Of a DNA stretch of 64,000 bases, positions 59,146 to 64,000 are shown piece by piece. The translations under genes and the position numbers were made by a program. The notes under the pieces were generated by a model. That model was not told the origin of the DNA, searched no databases, and was given only the letters and a program-made list of their open reading frames with translations. The number at the start of each line of letters is the position of its first letter. Within the stretch, counting starts at the first letter, position 1. This stretch comes from Ceratothoa steindachneri (lineage: Eukaryota; Arthropoda; Malacostraca; Isopoda; Cymothoidae): positions 153,016,306 through 153,080,305 of the forward strand of contig OZ018326.1 in NCBI GenBank assembly GCA_963969495.1, given 5' to 3'.

Positions 59146-61884
59146 TCATCTAGCGTAGAACGGTACTTCTGCTCCGCCAGCTAAAATCCTAGCGGAGCTT
59201 GGAAATCTGGCGCGACATACTTCTCTTCTGTTTTGGTCAATCATTTGTACGATATCTTCGTCCAAACGATTGACCTTTTCCAGCATACTCCTTGTCCGTT
59301 CTTCGATGACAACGTTAATGGGGGTTAACCCCGCCTCCCGGTGCAGCTCTTCTTGGGATCTTCTTTCCATTCTGCGTGTACCTGTGATTAGGTACACGCA
59401 TTTATTCTGCACCACTTGTAGTCTCCTCTTCTGTGTCTTTGAGGCACAGGAGAGGGCGGAAGCGGGGTAAAGCAACGTCGATCTAACTAGTGCAGTATAG
59501 ATCTTCTTTTTGTTGCTTTGACGAAGATTTCTGAACCTGTACAGAGTCTTGACTGCAGCAGTGGCCTTGGTGATTCGTTCTTGGACGTGCTTTGCGTACC
59601 CGGTTGAGGTGATCTTCATGCCGAGTACGTTACATTCATTGGTGTAGCGATATCGTCTATCCCCCACCCTGACGTCGTCAAGTAGTCTCCTGCCTATGGG
59701 GACTACTTTGAACTTATCCTGGTTGGTTCGGATTTTCCACCGGGCCTCGTAGGTGTTCAGGTTTTCGATTTCTGCTGCCGTCATGCGAGCTTGCATAGGC
59801 GCATTCCTCCATGGACATGTGATTACCTGGGTGAAATCATCGGCGAATTGTAAGTTGAGGCAAGTGGGGTTTACAGGGACTGGGACATCCGCGGTGTAAA
59901 TCAAGTAGAGAGTGGGAGACAGGCACCCCCTTTGCGGGAGGCCCGCATTGAGCGGAAACTTTGGCCCGTCCGTGCACCCTAAACTGATGTACGCCGCTCT
60001 CTCCATGACATAGTCACAGAGAGTTCTTTCTAAGCTTTCGCTTAGTCCCAGTCGTAAGATCTTGTACTGCATTCCCCGTTGCCACACCTTATCGAACGCC
60101 TTTGATACATCCCGACAAACAATGTCCACGTAACTCTTTTCCCGTTTTGCTTGGGCTAGCTTTTCCGTAATGACGTTAATCGCCATTTCCGTACTTCGCT
60201 TACTCCTAAACCCGAATTGGTGTGGGTTGTAGAGCGAGTTATCTTCCAGGTGAGACACCAGTCTTTTGTTGAGGATCTTCTCGAAGAGCTTCCCACCAAA
60301 TTCCAGTAGTGAAATTGGTCGGTAGCTCTCCTTCAACTTGGGGTTCTTTCCAGGCTTGGGCAAGAAAATCATCTTTGCCGTTTTATAAGCGTCTGGAAAG
60401 TACCCCGTATTAAGGCAGGCGTTGAATATTCTTCTCATTCCTTCGATGACACAGGCTGGTGCCTTTTCAAAGTTAAGCTTTGTAAGCCCCGATTGTCCTG
60501 GGGCTTTTTGTTGGAATGAGCGAAGCGCGCCGAATAGTTCTTCTTCTGTAATCTCGGCGGCTCCGTCGCGCTGCCTATCCACCTGGTGATGAGGGTGCGT
60601 CTTTTCTATTTCTTCGTTAAGCTCGTCGATGATGTTGCTTTCGAACTCTAGGTCATAGTCTTCGTTTTCTTCTTCAGTTATACTGAAGATCTTTTCCCAA
60701 TAACTTCGGAATATCTCTTCAACTTTTTCTTCCTCTTCTTCGATGTTTCCATTTTCTTTCTGTAGCTCGATCTTGTGCTTCTTTCCAGTTGATCCTTTAA
60801 GAATTCGGATCTTCTTCCAAAATTCTTTGGGAGTTGCTTCGTGATCGATGCTCTCGATCGCATCCTCCCATCTTCTGTTTTGCTGTTCGAGGATCAACTG
60901 GTTCAATTCTTCTTTGATTTCTTTACTTCTTTGCATCGAGTGTACTGATGCATTCACGATGTTGTGTTCATACATTATCTTCAGTTCACGGTATAGTTCC
61001 TTCATATATTCGGTCCACTCGTAGGTTGAGATGGTCCTATATGAGGAACGAGGGATACAAGCCCTATCTGCGTCGATGATTTGGTTATTGAGGTCATCGA
61101 GTGCCTCGTCAATCTCCTCGAGAATTGCCTCGTCCAGGTTGGGCGGATCGTAGGCCTCGAGAAGGTGTGCATACCGTGCCCAGTCTGCTCGTCTGTAGTT
61201 CTTCCTGACTACTGCTGTGACTTGTATAGGGTTCCTATTGATTGTGAGTAGGATCCCTATATGATCACTGCATGGAACCTGGACTGGTTCCATGTAGTAA
61301 TTGAACGGTAGCTGACGATTCACCAGAAAGATGTCTGGCTTTGTGGCATTTCGTTCTCTGACATAGGTGGGAAAGTCGGGGCCTATCCGCTGGGCAATAT
61401 TTCTGTCCAGCAACAGGTCCAGGCTTCTCCCTATTCCGTTGAAGGTCCTGTAACCGGATTCTCGGCATCTGGCGTTTAGGTCCCCCATTAGTATGGTGGG
61501 GGCTCTTCTGCCAAATAGGCCAGTGAGAGTGTGAATAGGCAACACATCTCTCCTTGGCGGTTGATATCCGGTTGCAATGACCAACTTTCCTAAGTCGAGC
61601 TCGACCTCAATCGCGAGGTAGGATTCTTCTAAGTTTCTTATCTGCTTGTATTTGATCCCTTTCTTTATTGCAATAGCGGCGCCATCGTACCGCTCTTGCG
61701 AAAAGTTCGTGATCAACACATCGTAGTTCCAGATTTTCATTTCTGTATTACGCGTGTCGATCCCGTGCTCTGAGATCAGTATGATGTCTGTATCAATTTC
61801 TCTGAATACATTTCCGTAAAGAATTCTTTTCGTCGTCCAGCCATTGGTGTTGATTTCCATTATTTTCAGTCCGTTACGTAGCAT
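59146..61884 (-). CDS. Element A ORF2: endonuclease and reverse transcriptase
   Basis: A 912-residue open frame without interruption. Residues 1-225 are an AP-like endonuclease: MEINTNGW, ISEHG, IATGYQPPRR, MGDLNARC (about 133-140), ATKPDIFLVN and CSDHIGI (about 205-211). Residues about 225-480 form a charged linker. The RT follows: SYRPISLLEFGGKLFEKIL (about 520-538), HQFGFRSKRSTEMA, CRDVSKAFDKVW (about 590-601, catalytic Asp), NAGLPQRGCLSPTLYLIYTA and LQFADDFTQVI (about 678-688, catalytic FADD). The thumb has CNVLGMKITSTGYAKHV; the C-terminus has ALVRSTLLYPASAL and HREAGLTPINVVIEER. All catalytic residues look intact. It reverse-transcribes its own RNA at a nicked target. The start at 61884 overlaps the end of ORF1. 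Confidence 0.9.
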   Translation of the reverse strand: MLRNGLKIMEINTNGWTTKRILYGNVFREIDTDIILISEHGIDTRNTEMKIWNYDVLITNFSQERYDGAAIAIKKGIKYKQIRNLEESYLAIEVELDLGKLVIATGYQPPRRDVLPIHTLTGLFGRRAPTILMGDLNARCRESGYRTFNGIGRSLDLLLDRNIAQRIGPDFPTYVRERNATKPDIFLVNRQLPFNYYMEPVQVPCSDHIGILLTINRNPIQVTAVVRKNYRRADWARYAHLLEAYDPPNLDEAILEEIDEALDDLNNQIIDADRACIPRSSYRTISTYEWTEYMKELYRELKIMYEHNIVNASVHSMQRSKEIKEELNQLILEQQNRRWEDAIESIDHEATPKEFWKKIRILKGSTGKKHKIELQKENGNIEEEEEKVEEIFRSYWEKIFSITEEENEDYDLEFESNIIDELNEEIEKTHPHHQVDRQRDGAAEITEEELFGALRSFQQKAPGQSGLTKLNFEKAPACVIEGMRRIFNACLNTGYFPDAYKTAKMIFLPKPGKNPKLKESYRPISLLEFGGKLFEKILNKRLVSHLEDNSLYNPHQFGFRSKRSTEMAINVITEKLAQAKREKSYVDIVCRDVSKAFDKVWQRGMQYKILRLGLSESLERTLCDYVMERAAYISLGCTDGPKFPLNAGLPQRGCLSPTLYLIYTADVPVPVNPTCLNLQFADDFTQVITCPWRNAPMQARMTAAEIENLNTYEARWKIRTNQDKFKVVPIGRRLLDDVRVGDRRYRYTNECNVLGMKITSTGYAKHVQERITKATAAVKTLYRFRNLRQSNKKKIYTALVRSTLLYPASALSCASKTQKRRLQVVQNKCVYLITGTRRMERRSQEELHREAGLTPINVVIEERTRSMLEKVNRLDEDIVQMIDQNRREVCRARFPSSARILAGGAEVPFYAR

Positions 61885-63153
61885 GATGAGTTGTTTTACC
61901 TATGTTTCTTCTTCCCCTTTTTTGGTCTGGGGGCTGGTTGGGCGATTTTACTCGGCCCAGGGTTTTCTTTTTTCGGGGGGGGGGGGGGCTCGGGGTCTTT
62001 GACCTGCTTTTGGTTGCCCGCGTGCGAGTGCAGGGGCCCTCTTCGCTGTCAGATGAGGAGGATCCATCCTCACTTCCAGCTTTTTCCTCTTCTTCTTCCT
62101 CTTCTTCAGTTTCCTCTTCTGATGGTGCTCCAATCATCTCCTCCAAACCGGATTTGGTGCTTTTGTTTTGTATGAGGGAGTTCTTGAAGGCCTGTGAGCA
62201 CTCGGGGTCTTCTGGCATGATTACCGCCCGGAGGTTATTTGCTTTCAGGAGCGCATTGAGCACCTGGTTATAACAACCAGGCTTCACTGCATTTGCCACA
62301 TTTGCATGGGTTATGCAGATCAATATTTTAGCGCTCAGATCTCCTGATACGCTAAAAGGTGCAGGTCCTGGTGCAGTGTTCGTCACTGTGTTCTTTTTTG
62401 CGGCGCTCGCATACGTCGTCTCCTTTGCCTTTCTGTCTTCTTCTTCTTTCCTTCTAATAATCTCTCTGCGCTTGGGGCAATTAAGAGCCATCGTCCTATG
62501 TTCCCCTTTGCAGTTAAGGCACTTTTTGGTGTTGCTTTCGCACTTGTCAAAACGGTGCCCTTCCGTGGCGCACTCACTGCACCACAGCTTGTTCTTGTCT
62601 GGGCAGGTGGTAGAGGTATGGGCTTCAAGTTTGTAGCACACAAAGCACATTTGTATGCTACTGAATTTCTCTTGTTGGATGTTTTCACCCGGTATTCTCA
62701 TGTTTAATACGAGAATGCCATTTTGGGTAGCCTTTCTCGCCATGTCCGTGGTTGCGAATGTGATCTTGAATACGTGGGTATGTTCGCGGAATTTGATGAT
62801 TTCGCGAACTTGTGCCCATTGGTTGCTTTCCGTAATCTCCTCTTTTAGCTCTTCTGTGCTATGCTCGCCTACCCAGCTTTCGACTTTGCGGCAGATGACG
62901 CTTCTATTTGCTGCCACCTGGGGGGGGGTGCTTCTAGTCCGGTCTCCTTCAATACCCTCGCTCCCTCTTCTGAAAGGAGCTGGTCTACGTCTCTGGTTTC
63001 GGCACACATGGCGATGAAGCCTGACGAAACTTCAATTAGTTTCACCAGTGCCACCTTGAGTTGTATGTAGAGGGTTTCACATAGTTCCTTCTTCGTTGGG
63101 GTCTTCATTCCGGCGATGGTCCTTAAGGGGACCCTCTTAGTGAGGGCCTCCAT
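61874..63153 (-). pseudogene. Element A ORF1: gag with three zinc knuckles (one frameshift)
   Basis: The likely start MEALTKRVPLRTIAGM lies at 63153. LYIQLKVALVKLIEVSSGF and DVDQLLSEEGARVLKETGLE follow, up to a run of nine G where the frame shifts. In the second frame come NRSVICRKVESWVGEHSTEE, IIKFREHTHVFKITFATT, the knuckles CFVCYKLEAHTSTTC, CSECATEGHRFDKC and CLNCKGEHRTMALNCP, then ICITHANVANAVKPGCYNQV and an acidic, then basic C-terminus ending HHAT with TAA at 61874. The protein binds element RNA. The frameshift at a homopolymer might be a sequencing error, in which case ORF1 is intact. Confidence 0.85.
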
Positions 63154-63672
63154 GGTCTTGCTGCTCTTCTTATTCCTTCTTTCTCTGAAATCAAGTGTAA
63201 TTAATTTTGTTTTTGATATGTGAAAAAAGTTAGGGTGTGGTAAAGGAGGTATAGGATGGTGTGAATGGGGTTGGTAATAGGTTTCAAGTAATTTGAGAGG
63301 AACGCCCCCGTCCATTTCTCCTGTTGCTCTCCCGCTCGTATGCTGCCAGTATGAGGGATGATAGGGTGATGGGGTGGGTCTCGGGTGGGGACCTCAGAGG
63401 GTTGAGCTTGGTGGACTTAATGCATAGCGGCCGAATCAACGACCACTAAGTTTTTGCCACCCCCTCACGGGTACATACGCCATAACTGCATCCAACTACA
63501 TAGAGACGGGTGTAACTCCCTCTATGATTCTGGCCGGGTTCCCCGGGCGATGAGGATTCCTCCTCCGTCAGGGACTCGCAGTTATGCCCCAGTATCGAGA
63601 CGATTTCTGACTTATGCTTCTGCTGTGGGCTAGGCCTCAAACCAGTGTTCACATAAGTCCTTAATTATGCCA
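63154..63672 (-). promoter_or_regulatory. Element A 5' UTR / internal promoter region
   Basis: The stretch lies upstream of ORF1 and shares blocks with the 5' region of element B (54480-54882). For example GGACTTAATG followed by CCGAATCAAC (63413-63435 and 54619-54641), CTCCCTCT-TGAT (63513 and 54733), and the outer edge AATTATGCC (63663 and 54873). Since the RT and gag of A and B differ, conservation here suggests a shared internal promoter. No core motif is recognised with certainty. Confidence 0.5.
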
Positions 63673-64000
63673 AACCAAGTGGCTGACATAGTTAAGACGA
63701 AATCAATGAATGGCAGACATCCGAGCGGGTTCACACGCAGAGCGATGGACGGGAGCAGTGAGGCGCTTAAGCCCTCATTGAATTATGAACTTCGACGTAA
63801 AAAATATGGCTCTCTTTTGAAGGATGAATCTGGGTTCACCTTAAGACTTCCAGAATAGGCTCGTTTCTGCAGCAGCGCTCAAAAGTCAATCAGACACTAA
63901 AACAAGTAAAAAGTGCTGTATCCAAAGTTCTTCAGCTGTACGCAGTAAAACGGATTTTCGGCCGTCAGGAACTGTTATAATAATTTGTTTGTGTTTTTTT
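63673..64000. other. Flanking sequence, nothing recognised
   Basis: A 63-codon plus-strand frame (63667-63858) has no domain I recognise. The window ends in T-rich sequence. Confidence 0.4.

Larger units (their letters stand above)
58821..63672 (-). mobile_element. Jockey-type non-LTR retrotransposon A, nearly complete
   Basis: Order on the minus strand: 5' UTR (63672-63154), gag ORF1 (63153-61874), ORF2 with endonuclease and RT (61884-59146), 3' UTR with AATAAA, then a (TA)n array. ORF1 and ORF2 overlap by 11 bases, so ORF2 may be reached by reinitiation or a coupled start. ORF2 is fully open; ORF1 has one frameshift at a run of nine G (62920-62928). The absence of RNase H and the EN-RT order place it near the Jockey clade. 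It is the best candidate in the window for recent activity. Confidence 0.85.

Noticed and set aside
61891..63017. Several plus-strand frames of about 100 codons
   Set aside because: They are shadows of element A ORF1 on the opposite strand.
63667..63858. 63-codon frame at the right edge
   Set aside because: No recognised motif, short, and directly next to the 5' edge of element A; not enough support for a gene.

Overview
This window looks like repeat-rich DNA from an animal nuclear genome, most likely an arthropod. It is AT-rich and contains at least eleven long (TA)n microsatellite arrays. It is crowded with broken transposable elements of types common in arthropods: Jockey-type and CR1-type non-LTR retrotransposons, Penelope-like elements (PLEs) with GIY-YIG domains, Tc1/mariner transposases, and Gypsy and BEL/Pao retrotransposons. 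I could not narrow the organism further; crustacean, chelicerate and hemipteran all remain possible. I found no convincing host protein-coding gene, tRNA, rRNA or CRISPR.

Layout. 0.3-1.0 kb is a mariner relic. 1.3-4.5 kb is a DNA transposon with short inverted ends, carrying a degenerate transposase-like gene; a 180-bp deletion derivative lies at 26.2 kb. 4.8-5.35 kb is an 18/21-bp minisatellite. 5.5-12.8 kb is a G/T-rich satellite of ~50-bp units in higher-order repeats, holding a truncated piece of a CR1-like element. 12.8-14.8 kb has two more Tc1/mariner relics. 16-19 kb holds a Jockey RT fragment and a BEL/Pao-like gag relic. 19.4-28.1 kb is a chain of (TA)n arrays and mobile elements: three recognisable PLE pieces, two Tc1/mariner copies, an AT-rich repeat family here called R, and the small MITE. 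28.1-33.25 kb is Jockey element C on the minus strand, followed by a 743-bp hairpin repeat and gag-only element D. 36.4-39.4 kb has another (TA)n chain with R, mariner and a PLE. 39.4-45.8 kb is a CR1 tail and a degenerate Gypsy element. 45.95-54.9 kb holds Jockey elements G and B. B is interrupted by a probable solo LTR (48521-50158) with a 5-bp target duplication, and a second copy of that LTR lies inverted at 56808-58287. 58.8-63.7 kb is Jockey element A, the best-preserved element, with a 912-codon uninterrupted ORF2.

None of these genes form a host pathway; each works, or once worked, for its own mobile element. The Jockey elements pair a zinc-knuckle gag ORF1 with an endonuclease-reverse transcriptase ORF2. 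The PLEs join a reverse transcriptase to a C-terminal GIY-YIG nuclease. The mariners encode a single DDE/D transposase.

The most notable pattern is that (TA)n arrays coincide with element ends. At least two Jockey 3' ends, several PLE ends, both ends of a Tc1/mariner copy, one end of another, and R repeat ends pass directly into (TA)n. The PLEs are arranged head to head, and their tails carry a hammerhead-like motif (CUGANGA-like box, hairpin, GAAA). These are the observations most worth testing.
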